A stretch of DNA of 64,000 nucleotides from Halocaridina rubra (GCA_037179515.1 JAXCGZ010005667.1:246001-310000); one strand, 5' to 3'; shown: positions 1 to 11,123, counted from the first letter of the stretch. Made by a program: numbers and translations. Notes: generated from the letters alone by a model not told the origin.

Positions 1-29
1 GATAGGTAAACTTACCGTGAATGAGGTGG
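1..29 (-). mobile_element. Tigger-like DNA transposon, left piece (split by LTR element)
   Basis: These bases match part of the ~170-bp subterminal repeat seen many times at 12.2-15.3 kb (gataggtaaa...gaatgaggtgg corresponds to gatagataaa...gaatgaagtgg). The repeat unit resumes exactly at 6402 with gtggtaatgacatgac. So the window opens inside a Tigger-type transposon and the 6.4-kb LTR element was inserted into it. Bases 26-29 (GTGG) are the left target-site duplication. Confidence 0.8.
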
Positions 30-710
30 TGTCGCATGACTTCCGTCATGCTGAAGCCAGAATCTGAAACTTGTAACAAATCTTGAGGGGTAACGGTTGG
101 TCGAGGGCACAGATATTTTATTACAATGTTTGTAGAAAGTGTCAAGGAGAGATATGACCGGAACCATGAGACTTAGGATCTGGCATCGAGTACTGGGAGA
201 AGGGCAGGAAAGGCCAGGAAGTTAGCCATTTCCTAAACCACAAGAAACATAAACATGTGGCCCGTACGTAAGTACATGCCCTGGAGAGATGCCCAATAGC
301 TCCTCCCCGGAAGTAGGCGGGATTCCACTTTGAACCTGGCGTTGATTGGCAGGACTAGATGTCACTTGATTTCATTGGCAGAATTGGATGTCAAGCCACG
401 CCCTGCCCCTGGGGGTATTTCAAGAGCCACCCAGGGCAGAGACAGTTAGTTAGAACTTTGCCAGGGGCACGAATAGATCAGAGACTTGAGTTAGTCATAG
501 GGTGGGGGCATTGAGGCGTCGAAGTTGTGTTGTACTCTAGAATAAATATAAGCAAAGGAATCACTGCTTGTCCATTCTTACCCTGTACCCGTCTGGTACT
601 AATAATTATAACATAGTAATTTAACATTACGTCAGTGGTGACAAACGGTGAGATAACCCAGTCATCTTACAAAGTGTGAATTCAAATGGAAGTCCAAAAT
701 TCATACGACA
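30..710 (+). repeat. 5' LTR (681 bp)
   Basis: It begins TGTCGCATGAC and ends CATACGACA. Near the start lies a perfect inverted repeat GCATGAC-TTCC-GTCATGC (33-50). A polyadenylation signal AATAAA lies at 541-546, so U5 covers roughly the last 140 bases. Compared with the 3' LTR I count three substitutions and absence of the 19-bp duplication. Confidence 0.92.
541..546 (+). promoter_or_regulatory. LTR polyadenylation signal AATAAA
   Basis: A canonical AATAAA in the 5' LTR, repeated at the matching position near 6232 in the 3' LTR. It marks the R/U5 part of the LTR and fixes the transcript end of the element. Confidence 0.6.
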
Positions 711-1444
711 ACTTGGTGGCAGCGCAGTACGGATCATCACGCCTGGAAAACATACAAAGAGACTCTCATATCAGAAGAAACCAGTGCAAAGAAAAGAAAA
801 TAAGAATGGCAAAAGCAGAAATCCAACATCTCCCAATTCAAGAAATGAGTGACGAGGCCAAACACCGAAGAATTCTCGAACTGGAGGAGCAAGTGCGGCG
901 CCTACAAGCATGCGCCGACGCCGCTCCGTCGAGAAGGAACCCGGTCGACGTCGACACCCCCGACAGTGAAACCGACGCCTCAAACATCGACGAACAGCCT
1001 GCCGCTCCGAACCCCGTGGTGACACAGGGAACGCAGCAGGCCATGCCCCCACCCCGTGCCCTGGTTGTAAAGACGCCTCGAGTCAAAAATTCACTTTTAT
1101 ACCTCGACGGCGCAAATGTAAAAGACCGTGAATGTCCGTCCATAATTCCCGCGACCGACTTCCTGAAATACTTGGGTCTGCGGATGAGAAGTGACGAGTG
1201 GTCAAATAGAGAATATTATAAAACTTTGAAGGAACTATTCCTAAGATATTTCTTAGTAAGCCGAAGTGTGACCGGAGCATTGAGTGAAAATGCCCATTAC
1301 AAGAAGTATAAGTTGCCGGATCCGACCAAGAAGACGGCGATTCGTCGATTTTACTCGAAGAGAAGAAGGAGAACCCCCTCCTTCCTTGCCTTCTGCCATG
1401 AAGTTCTTCAGGACCACCTCCTTAAAATAGCTAAGTACTTGTGA
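686..1444 (+). CDS. BEN-domain-like protein encoded by the LTR element (252 aa; alternative start at 806, 212 aa)
   Basis: No known gag, protease or polymerase motif is visible. Residues 20-75 are highly charged with a short coiled coil (LEEQVRRLQA, near residue 66). Residues 80-125 are acidic and proline-rich. Residues 135-250 form a globular-looking basic domain. There, a helix with SRSVTGALS, then LPDPTKKTAIRRFY and an Arg-rich patch, resembles the BEN fold signature (S-x-T-G, then LDPxK-x-x-AI). That assignment is by eye and is inference. The first ATG (686) lies inside the LTR and the frame runs through the primer-binding site. The second ATG (806) lies in the unique interior and may be the real start. 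If BEN-like, it would bind DNA or chromatin; a divergent gag-like protein is the main alternative. The frame is undamaged, which fits the youth of the element. Confidence 0.7.
   Translation: MEVQNSYDNLVAAQYGSSRLENIQRDSHIRRNQCKEKKIRMAKAEIQHLPIQEMSDEAKHRRILELEEQVRRLQACADAAPSRRNPVDVDTPDSETDASNIDEQPAAPNPVVTQGTQQAMPPPRALVVKTPRVKNSLLYLDGANVKDRECPSIIPATDFLKYLGLRMRSDEWSNREYYKTLKELFLRYFLVSRSVTGALSENAHYKKYKLPDPTKKTAIRRFYSKRRRRTPSFLAFCHEVLQDHLLKIAKYL
714..724 (+). other. Primer-binding site, tRNA-Leu type
   Basis: TGGTGGCAGCG starts three bases after the 5' LTR. It is complementary to the CCA-tailed 3' end of one class of eukaryotic tRNA-Leu. The match weakens after 11 bases. Its position directly after the LTR supports the element boundaries. 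Confidence 0.7.
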
Positions 1445-4041
1445 TCTGTATCCAGTGAGTAATGGGACAATTAGTAAAAGAAATTGAGGTCGGTGGACGC
1501 CGCCATTTTATCTTGTAGTTATGCTTTGACTCAGCCAACCCGCTCATAAGGGGTGTGGCGCTTAATAAGTTGATAAAAGTAGAATTTCTGTACCCATTAC
1601 TAACATGGATAATTTGTACTAATAGCTATAAGCAGTAATAAACTCCATTTTTGTTATAATTTGAGTAATATAAAGAATTTGCGTTGGAAGTGTGTTCCAT
1701 TTATTTGTAGTGATGCCTAGATTGAATTTTAAGAGCGCGAATGTATCGATTTTTAATTGAAAAATTTAATGCACGTGAAATCACTGTTACAGTATATTAA
1801 TTTCTTAAGTGTAAGAATTATAGTGAGTAATATACTTGAATCTGCTTTTAAGGTTTTACTTAGAACACGTGTGATTTTCGAGAAAGGAATGTGGAAGTGA
1901 CCATTCGATCTCCCAACCTCGTTATTAAAAATCTGTAGTAATTGTACTGATCCTTGATATTTAATGTACGTGAAATCATTGTTATATTAATTTCTTAAAG
2001 CGTAAGAAATAGTGTTAAGATTGCGCCTGTTTTTAAGTTTTTTTCTTTTTTTTGTTTGTTTTTTTTCTCCGCGGGAGTAATGTTTTAGCGAAAGAAAGAC
2101 ATAAATGACAGATTGTTTTTTAATGTTGTTAGGATGAAGGGATTAACATTACGATGCGTGTGTGGCATTTTATTTTTGAGGAATGAGAAATTTTGTAATA
2201 TTGTTTAGAGATGAGTTTTTTTATTTCGCGCTATGCAGGCGAAAGTAAGAGTAAATTAGAGTAATTTGTGCTGTCCTAGAATAGGGAAGGTTTTTCAGTG
2301 TCACCCTAATGTAGCTTCAAGGGAGTAGAATGTTTGTTTGTTCGTTAGAATGGGACCTAGGACTGGTGAGGCAGTCTGTGACCGTGCGGCCCAACCGAGA
2401 TTTCACCTTTACTCTCCTTTATCGGGGTAAGGGATGGGAAATTTTCCATAAACAGAAAGGAATGGATTTATGCTTCGACAGTTCTGCAGTTGTACACTAA
2501 GTTCTTTTTGCTTTTGTTTTTGTTAATGAGGCAATAAGAATAGCCCTCTGACAATAAACGTAAGACTCTATCGATAGTCATTGCTAACGTTTGTTCACGT
2601 TCATTTGTTTATTTATTTTATTATTAGAGATACTCTGCGACGATTTTTTATTTTCAGTACAAGTAAAAGACAGAGGCCCATCTCAGCTGACTTGTGAGTG
2701 GAAACCGCAACGTATTTCACGGTCGCCCAGCCTCTCTCTCTCTCTCTCTCCTACCTTTCACTCGACTCTGAGCCTGACAGAGGCTCCGTTCAATGCTAAA
2801 AGAACGTTGCTGTCTTTGATTTTTTGTGTGTTTTTTTCCAGCGAAGCTAGGCGATAATTGTGCCTACATTTTATTGCAGTCAATAGATTGTTGCATGCTG
2901 TTATTGCATAAATACTGATAAGACATCGGTAGTACCGCCATTTGCATAAATGTTTGTGCCACATGTCGCAACTGTTTAGAGAATAGATAGAACTCCCATT
3001 GACAAATTGTGGAGCCAGCGAGTTGCCACTTATGCTCTATATATATACATTGATTATGACAGCAGGAATTTAAATATTAAAAGAGACTGTGTTAGAATGA
3101 GCATTGCTATGAAGTATAAGTATAGAACTCTGTTCTTACTTCTGAATGTCAGTCTCCATTGTATATATATTGATATTTCTGATTTAGTATATTTATTTTT
3201 ATTGTTTATTATTCTTATTTTTAGATCATGATTATTAGTAATGTTATTATGTTGACTGATATCGTTGCTATCTCTCAATGGCCTGTTGCTAATTATTATT
3301 ATTGAAATGAAATCAGCAGTAACCCGATGATTTGTATCTTTTAACTGAATTCATACTTGATGTTACTGTAGCCACCGCTGATAAGAATGTTTCTTTAGTG
3401 GCTTTTCTCAGCATTTAATGATTGTTCTTTTTGACATTTATAGTAGAGTAATGCTATGTAGCAGTTGCTAAGCCCTAAGAATCTTGGAATAATAATCTAG
3501 TTGTGTAGACACATACCTTCCATTACCACCCTATTCCTAGGCAGCCCCGACCTGCAAGTTCTAAAAGTCTTAGATTTTGTCCGTTCAGACAAGTCCCTAG
3601 TGCCCATTGAATAGAGATTGCAATCACTTGCAGTTGCAGGGGAGGCAAAGTATAGCCTCGATTACCAACGTATGGCCATTGTTGGTACCCTGAAGTCATA
3701 GGGAACCTTTCTTACAACTGTAGTAGTGACAGAGGTTCAAATTTTCATCCCGAGATCTGCTTCGAAGGTACGTGTGGATGGCCGTACGGAAGAGAATCGC
3801 TGTGACGTTGCAGGTCTCCTGCGTGGTGGTCTTAGTCAAGATCGGCAGAGGGCGGGACGAGGAAGCCGGGCTGGAAGGATTAGCGGATGGGCCCAGTCCT
3901 TGTCCTTTTTGTCTTGCCTATCCGAGTAACGGAGATATGGCAACAAACCTGGGCCTGCAGCAAGGACAGCGAGGGAGTGAAAAAAATAGAATCCCCGAGG
4001 GAAACCGTGGAATCGCACCTAGCAAGAATTCATGAGCAAGG
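1445..4041 (+). other. Non-coding interior of the LTR element, 5' part
   Basis: AT-rich sequence with frequent stops, long T runs near 2040-2070, a short (CT)n at 2733-2749 and no recognisable protein. A more GC-rich block at about 3720-4030 has short open frames in all three frames (67-87 codons). None resembles a known family, so I do not call a gene. Confidence 0.6.
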
Positions 4042-4266
4042 GACAGAGAAATTAAAAGTCGTCCTGGACAGAGAAAACGAAAGTCGTCCTAGACAGAGAA
4101 ATTAAAAGTCGTCCTGGACAGAGAAATTAAAAGTCGTCCTGGACAGAGAAAACGAAAGTCGTCCTGGACAGAGAAATTAAAAGTCGTCCTAGACAGAGAA
4201 AACGAAAGTCGTCCTAGACAGAGAAATTAAAAGTCGTCCTGGACAGAGAAATTAAAAGTCGTCCTA
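4042..4266 (+). repeat. 25-bp minisatellite, nine units
   Basis: Nine consecutive 25-bp units start with GACAGAGAA at 4042, 4067, 4092 and so on to 4242, and end in GTCGTCCTG or GTCGTCCTA. Two unit types, with AAACGAAA or ATTAAAA cores, are interspersed. There are no spacers, so it is not CRISPR-like. Confidence 0.95.
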
Positions 4267-4718
4267 AGACAGGGAGAACAGTCCAAAAAAAATAAAAGTT
4301 TTAAACTACTTTAAAAAAAAAACCATGTAATCTTGATGAAATCCCAGAAACAAGGAGATCCCCATACATGTCATAACTGTAGTGAAAAGAGAGGAAAAGA
4401 AACACAGAAATATTTTAAAATATTTTAATAATACCTTTAGAAGCCACGTAAACGAGAAAGAAAAATAATCCCTATACACGTCCAAACTTTAGTGAAGAGA
4501 GAAAGAAGGGTATTTAAAAAATCCCTTATTAGTTAATTAAAATTACCCCCGTATTAGAACTGAAAAAATGGGAAAGAAAATGTCCCCACCGTCTTTTGTG
4601 CTAAAAAAGACAAAATATTTTTATTTTTATTTTTATTTTTTTGTTTTACTAGCTTTAAGATAATTTTAAGCGAAAAACTCAGAGTCTCCCTTAGATATAG
4701 TTTTGAATAAGTGCCGTT

Positions 4719-5072
4719 GATAAATTGTATGATTTGAACTAAGATTAATAAGTTGTTTTTCTGCTTAAATAATATTAGTGTTTTGTTTTAGCATCATTAT
4801 TATTTGAATTATGATTTAATCTTTGTGTCCATTAAGTTCTCCTATCCATTGGTCTCTGAATAGCAATATATGAAAGTAACAAATGTTTTGTTTGAGGATA
4901 AATTGTATGATTTGCACTAAGATTAATAAGTTGTTTTTCTGCTTAAATAATATTAGTGTTTTGTTTTAGCATCATTATTATTTGAATTATGATTTAATCA
5001 TTAGGTTCATTAAATTTTTATATTAAGTGGTCTCTGAATAGTAATTGCATATAGAGACAGTAAATGTTTTGA
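4719..5072 (+). repeat. Tandem duplication of ~178 bp inside the LTR element
   Basis: The segment starting gataaattgtatgattt at 4719 recurs at 4897. The first ~120 bases are nearly identical and the ends are more diverged. Both copies are AT-rich and non-coding. Confidence 0.9.
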
Positions 5073-5690
5073 CTTTACACACAGTAAAACATGTTTTGTT
5101 TCAGGAGTAGTTTTTAAGGCTTAATTTTAAGACAAATCAATGCCCCTAATAATGATAGGAATAGAATTTATGAAGATAAGGTCTCTTATAGAAATTACTG
5201 TTGATGTTATGGTCTATATCATTTTAAATGTGTATACATGCCAATACTCTACCTCATTTGTTTGCTAATGTGCTACATAAGTCATGATTTTACCGTAATT
5301 AACTCAATTTAGTCTTTTAAAGAAACGAGAGAAGTAGATGAATTAATGTTTTGATTTAAACTGGCTTTCGATCTTAATTAATGTTTGATATTAGTTTCAC
5401 ACTGGAATTATATTGTTTAAAGTTATGGTTGTTTAAATATAAGAATATGTTTGTATTACAGATTTCCAACAAGGAAATAGACCCTGCATGCTCTAGTTGT
5501 CTGTAAAAGTACTATATATATGTTATGTTTGTGTAATTTGTATAGGATTCATAGAAATAGGAATTCTTAGAAAATAGCTTAAATAATTCGGCCCCATTTC
5601 TATTGTAAACTAATGTTAGCTAGGATATGTCCGAGAGCTCTCGGAAAATTAGCCCCTGCTTCGACTGAAATAAGAGATATTTCAGTTTTG
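5073..5690 (+). other. Non-coding interior of the LTR element, 3' part
   Basis: AT-rich with no coding signal. It contains a perfect 14-bp palindrome CCGAGAGCTCTCGG at 5631-5644, about 60 bp before the polypurine tract. Confidence 0.6.
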
Positions 5691-5701
5691 GTTGGGAGGG
5701 A
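5691..5701 (+). other. Polypurine tract of the LTR element
   Basis: GTTGGGAGGGA lies immediately upstream of the 3' LTR TG. This is the expected position for the plus-strand primer. Confidence 0.75.
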
Positions 5702-6401
5702 TGTCGCATGACTTCCGTCATGCTGAAGCCAGTCCGTCATGCTGAAGCCAGAATCTGAAACTTGTAACAAATCTTGAGGGGTAACGGTTGGTCGAGGGCA
5801 CAGATATTTTATTACAATGTTTGTAGAAAGTGTCAAGGAGAGATATGACCGGAACCGTGAGACTTAGGATCTGGCATCGAGTACCGGGAGAAGGGCAGGA
5901 AAGGCCAGGAAGTTAGCCATTTCCTAAACCACAAGAAACATAAACATGTGGCCCGTACGTAAGTACATGCCCTGGAGAGATGCCCAATAGCTCCTCCCCG
6001 GAAGTAGGCGGGATTCCACTTTGAACCTGGCGTTGATTGGCAGGACTAGATGTCACTTGATTTCATTGGCAGAATTGGATGTCAAGCCACGCCCTGCCCC
6101 TGGGGGTATTTCAAGAGCCACCCAGGGCAGAGACAGTTAGTTAGAACTTTGCCAGGGGCACGAATAGATCAGAGACTTGAGTTAGTCATAGGGTGGGGGC
6201 ATTGAGGCGTCGAAGTTGTGTTGTACTCTAGAATAAATATAAGCAAAGGAATCACTGCTTGTCCATTCTTACCCTGTACCCGTCTGGTACTAATAATTAT
6301 AACATAGTAATTTAACATTACGCCAGTGGTGACAAACGGTGAGATAACCCAGTCATCTTACAAAGTGTGAATTCAAATGGAAGTCCAAAATTCATACGAC
6401 A
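5702..6401 (+). repeat. 3' LTR (700 bp)
   Basis: It matches 30-710 apart from three substitutions and a 19-bp tandem duplication (TCCGTCATGCTGAAGCCAG) within the first 50 bases. The right target duplication GTGG follows at 6402-6405. Confidence 0.92.
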
Positions 6402-6556
6402 GTGGTAATGACATGACATACTCCTATACATAGGTATTTTACAATTATTTTGGGGATTACTGTAGTAACCCTCCCTGCACTGTTAAAAAACCACCCTTTA
6501 CTTTATAAATAACAGCATGCAACCGTAAATTTTTTATTCCGCAGCCAATGACAGCT

Positions 6557-8618
6557 TTACGTCTGCTTTTTGCGAACGAAGAATATGGTAATGGGGAGTT
6601 GCTGTCGTTGTTTCTTCTTCTGTTGGAAGATGGTCTTGTAAGGAATCATGGCATCATCGAGAAGATTGCAGAAGCTCATCGAACGAACCATATTATCGTC
6701 ATGTTCCTGCGAGAGTTGTTGGAGTGCTTTCACATGTTCATACATGGCTGCCAAACGTTCGAGTGTAAGGCCATGTTCTTCAATTTCTTAGTGCCTTTCC
6801 TCAAGTTCTTCTTCTTCCTCTTCTTCGCTCGCTGATTTTGTCATTTCTTCCAAGTCTTTATCAGTCAAAGGCTGCAAGTGGCAGTTAATCAGTTCATTCA
6901 CATCTACGTGAGTCATATCTTTAAAGCCTTCTCCTCCTAGCAATGCAGCCAACTTCACAGCTTTTGCAACTGCCGAGTTATGGACTTCGTCGGGAGCAAA
7001 TTTCTTATAGTCGTAGATGACTTCGGGCCACACCTGCTTCCAGCTGGTACTGATTGTGGCCTGCTTCATCTCTTTGATTGCATTCTGAATATTTTGAAGG
7101 CATGTGGCAATCGTGTAATTAAGCCAGTACGTCTTCATTGAAAATTCTTTGTCCGCATCCATGGCTTCAAGCAGGTTCGCCAGGGCATTTCGTGTGTAGA
7201 AGGCCTTGAATGCACGAATAACGCTTGATCCATAGGCTGAATCAGTGACATCATATTCGGTGGCAGAAACTCTACTTGAACACCGTCATATTCGAGATCA
7301 GTTGCGTGGCCACCAGCAATATCCATCAAAAGAAGGACCTTATATTCAAGGCCTTTTTCTGCAAGATAAATTTTGGCCTGAGGGATAAGCATTGGTGAAA
7401 CCAGTCCGATGTGAGGCTTTTCGTGATCCAGGCCTTAGGGTTATGCATTCAATACACTGGTAGCAGATTTTTGTTTTTAATCCTCAAAGCCCTAGGGTTC
7501 TTTGACTTGTAGACAAGCCTGAGCTTTAACATGAAGCCCGCAGCATTTCCACACATGATGAGGGTAACACGATCTTTATGCGCTTTAAATCCCGGGGCTT
7601 TAGCTTCTTCCTTGAAGAGAAAAGTGCGAGACGGCACTCTCTTCCAAAATAACCCAGTCTCATTCATGTTGAAGACTTGCTAAGGAGCATATTCCCCTTT
7701 GGCGATAATTTTCTTGAAGTCGTTGTTCACGTAATCTTCTGCTGCAGCTGTATCTGCAGAGGCAGCTTCACCATAAACCAAAACGCTCTTTAGGCCAAAG
7801 CGTTTTTTAAATTTGGCGAACCATCCCTTGCTTGCAACAAACGATTGTTTCCTCGGTGGAGAATCGCTGGAGGGTCCTGGTTGTGGGTCGTCGATATCTT
7901 CTCTCTCCTCCTCCTCTCCACGGTCGCCACTGTCGTCGTCGGGTTCGTTTGCAGCGAATGTCTCGTACAGTTTCTTTGCCTTTGTTTGCATGATATTACT
8001 GTCTATGCTGATGTTCTTTCTGCTATCAGCAATCCACAGGGCCAAAGCAGATTCCATCCGCATTATTATCTTATTGCGGGATTTTTTTTTTTTTTTTATT
8101 GTGACACCAGGACAGGCCAAAAAAAAAAAATTATAAAATAAAACAGCCCTCATCGGCCTGGGCACGAAAAATACATAAAGAGAAACAGAGATGGAGAGTG
8201 TAATGCCTTGTCAGATGTGTGATGAATATCCAAGAATATTCAGTGTAGCTGTAGACATAGAAAATAAACCGTAACTGAAGGAAGACTTAACATCGAACTG
8301 TCCTGGACAGACCTATTTAACTTCAAAAAACCTACAGCTGTAGTACTGCAACGGGCGGCTGGTGCCATGAGCCAACCTACTACATGAAATACAACCCTCT
8401 TCGCTGATTTACTAAAAGAAATAGTCGCTGTGCTCGTCCTTTTTGATGTAGCGAACAGTAGATTCATTGAGGCCAAAATGGCGGCCGACATCCGCAAACC
8501 TTCTTCCTACTTTCAGCATATCTAACAGTTTCACCTTATCCAATATGGTTAACATCTTCCTTTGCCGCTTTAGCTCACTACCAGAAGCCTTAGAAGATGA
8601 AGGACGTTTGGGAGGCAT
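6557..8618 (-). pseudogene. Tigger/pogo transposase, degraded (T1)
   Basis: Fragments in order from the start at 8618: MPPKRPSSSK plus a pipsqueak/CENP-B-type helix-turn-helix (to about 8412); the second CENP-B-like helix-turn-helix with ESALALW and GWFAKFKKRFG (about 8070-7680); the DDE domain with ETGLFWKR (7667-7600), LLLMD-x-x-GGH and FLPPNMMSLIQPMDQ (7340-7220); then the C-terminal part ending in QLPITIFF-x-RKK (6557). At least four frame changes separate the pieces. The first catalytic Asp, in the DETGLFW position, reads Asn here, and the DN pair of the second block reads DI. The gene is therefore inactive. A SINE-like element (8081-8380) interrupts it between the two DNA-binding domains. 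Family assignment is firm; the exact subfamily is not. Confidence 0.88.
8081..8380 (-). mobile_element. SINE-like element, antisense, inside Tigger transposase
   Basis: A T-rich run followed by TTGTGACACCAGGACAGGCC starts the copy. The last bases are GCCAACCTAC. A close relative lies at 44949-45269 in the same orientation. Read on the minus strand it starts GTAGGTTGGC, carries rough Pol III A- and B-box-like stretches and ends with GAGGGCTGT and GTGTCACAAT. The 3' end resembles that of LINE-B (21033 and 62475), suggesting it borrows that LINE's machinery. It could instead be a short 5'-truncated LINE. Confidence 0.6.
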
Positions 8619-8639
8619 TGCAAAGGTTGAAATACGTAA

Positions 8640-9470
8640 AGAAAAAAAATCATAAGCACAATGTATTAATGAGCACAACGCGAACGGCGCACATGTGACT
8701 TACATGAACGAGTGAGGCGAAACAATGGAAGATGGTGGGAGAACCAAGCTTCAATCAAAAAGCCAATCAGACCACATGATACAGAACATGCAGAAAAACA
8801 GTTATGAGATTCGTCATCTCCCACCCTTTCATCCAATAGCATTCCATGAACTATCTCACTTTGGTGCGAGCCTTTGCGTTTCCCAAGACGCCAATACATT
8901 GTATGCTATCGGACAGTATTTCCCATGGTGCAATACTATGAGTTATATATTTAAATTTGTTTTTTACAAATTTTTGCTGTTTTTTTTATTCTTAGGCTAG
9001 AAAATACTTGTTTTATCAATAAAATAATGAAAGTTTCAATATGTACTAGCTCACGTAGGTGCGACCCTTTTCGTTTTCCGAAACACTAATACCGGTATCA
9101 TATTTTATATGGTGCAATACTGTTAGTATTTATGTTTTTTACTGTTTTATTATTCTTAGGCTAAGAAATACATTTTTTTTAGCAATAAAATCATGAAACT
9201 ACTGGAAATTTTAATATATGCTAGCTCACGTAGGTGCGACCCTTTGCGTTTTCCGAAACTCTGATACTGGTATCGTACTTTCTATAGTGCAGAGTTACAT
9301 GTTAAAATTTGTTTTTTTTTTACTATTTCATACTGTTTTATTATTCTTAGGCTGGGAAATACATTTTTTTTTATCAATAAAATAATGAAATTTTTTTTTC
9401 AAAAAAATATTGAAAGTACTAAAAATTTTTATTTCTTAAAATTTAATATCTTCGCATATACCCAGGGGAA
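8640..9470 (-). repeat. Diverged subterminal tandem repeats of Tigger T1
   Basis: Three diverged units, each with ttattcttaggct, atcaataaaat and tagctcacgtaggtgcgacc (near 8990, 9160 and 9350). The same motifs occur in the reverse direction in T2 (10570-11020). Confidence 0.75.
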
Positions 9471-9527
9471 AAAAAACGCGATGCAGTGAATCCGCGATAG
9501 GTGAACCGCGATATAGCGAGGGATTAC

Positions 9528-9978
<451 letters not shown>

Positions 9979-10004
9979 TTGTGCTGTGATATAACAGTTT
10001 ATTT

Positions 10005-10007
<3 letters not shown>

Positions 10008-10081
<74 letters not shown>
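10008..10081. repeat. (TA)n microsatellite
   Basis: About 74 bp of TA directly before the terminal repeat of Tigger T2. Confidence 0.98.
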
Positions 10082-10085
<4 letters not shown>

Positions 10086-10324
10086 TGTTCCCCCGGTTAT
10101 TCGCGTTTCTTGGTTCGCGTTCTCACTGTATCGCGGTTTTTTTTGGATAAATTATTATTTTATTTCATGGGTATATGCATAAATATTAAAATATTAAAAA
10201 AAGAAAATTCTCAGTATTTTCATTTTTTTTAATTGAAAAAAAATTTCATTATCTAATTGATAAAAAAAAATTATTTCCCAGCCTACGAATAATAAAACAG
10301 TAAAAAGTAGTAAAAAACATAAAT

Positions 10325-10510
10325 TTAGATAGATAGATAGATACGTTTATTGACCACCTCTTTTGAAAAGTACAGCATAATCTTTACAAAAGGAATATTT
10401 GGTCCAAATTACAATGAAAAAATACATTAGATTTTGTACAATCATCAAATAAGTAAATGTATTTTAAATTAATATACATTGTACTAATAACTGAATGATA
10501 TACGTACGTA
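10325..10510 (-). mobile_element. Short LINE 3' end with (GATA)n tail, antisense
   Basis: It opens with TTAGATAGATAGATAGATAC, then gtttattgacc and AT-rich sequence, and interrupts the T2 subterminal sequence aaacataaat. On the minus strand it ends in AATAAAC followed by TATC repeats, like a microsatellite-tailed non-LTR element. No coding region remains, so the clade is unknown. Confidence 0.45.
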
Positions 10511-11123
10511 CAGTATAACTCACAGTATTGCATCATGCGAAATAGTGTTCGATAGCATACAATGTATTGGGGTCGCAGCTACGTGAGCTAGCATATATAT
10601 TTACATTTCCAGTAGTTTCATGATTTTATTGATAAAAAAACGTATTTATTAGCCTAAGAATAATAAAACAGTAAAAAACATAAATACTAACAGTATTGCA
10701 ACATGTAAAATACGATACTGCAATTAGCGTTTTGGACAAACACTCATTCAGTTTAACTCACGTGTGCGCCGTTCACGTTGTGCTTATTAAACGTTTTGCT
10801 TGAGTTCGATAGCGTACAATGTATTGGGGTGCAGCTACGTGAGCTACCATATATATTTATATTTCCAGTAGTTTCATGATTTTATTGATAAAAAAAACGT
10901 ATTTCTTAGTCTAAGAATAATAAAAAATTAAAAAAATAGTAAAAAACATGAATACTAACAGTATTGCAACATGTAAAATACGATACCGCTATCAGCGTTT
11001 CGGACAAAGGCTTCCACCATATTCCATTGTCTCGCCTCACTCGTGTGCGCCATTCACGTTGTGCTTATTATTATTAATATGTTTTGCTTGTGATTTTTTT
11101 ACTCGCATACTTTAACCTTTGCA

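Larger units (their letters stand above)
30..6401 (+). mobile_element. Young non-autonomous LTR retrotransposon (LARD-like) carrying a BEN-like ORF
   Basis: This is a structurally complete LTR element. It has direct LTRs at 30-710 and 5702-6401, TGTCG...CGACA termini, a 4-bp target duplication GTGG (26-29 and 6402-6405), a tRNA-Leu-type primer site at 714 and a purine-rich tract ending at 5701. The two LTRs differ by three substitutions plus a 19-bp tandem duplication, so the insertion is recent. The 5-kb interior encodes one convincing protein (686-1444) and no protease, reverse transcriptase or integrase. Mobilisation must therefore depend on an autonomous partner, which I infer from general knowledge of LARD/TRIM elements. 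The interior is otherwise AT-rich and non-coding, with a 25-bp minisatellite and a 178-bp tandem duplication. A 4-bp target duplication with TG...CA ends fits Ty3/gypsy-type integration, but the superfamily cannot be proven without pol. Confidence 0.9.

Noticed and set aside
3726..4105. Possible second gene or downstream exon in the BEN-like LTR element
   Set aside because: The region is GC-richer and open in several frames, but no motif, start context or splice logic singles one out.
4042..4266. CRISPR-like array
   Set aside because: The 25-bp units are contiguous without spacers and lie in a eukaryotic LTR element.
7813..8141. Plus-strand ORFs opposite the Tigger transposase
   Set aside because: Shadow frames of the minus-strand transposase and of a SINE-like insertion.
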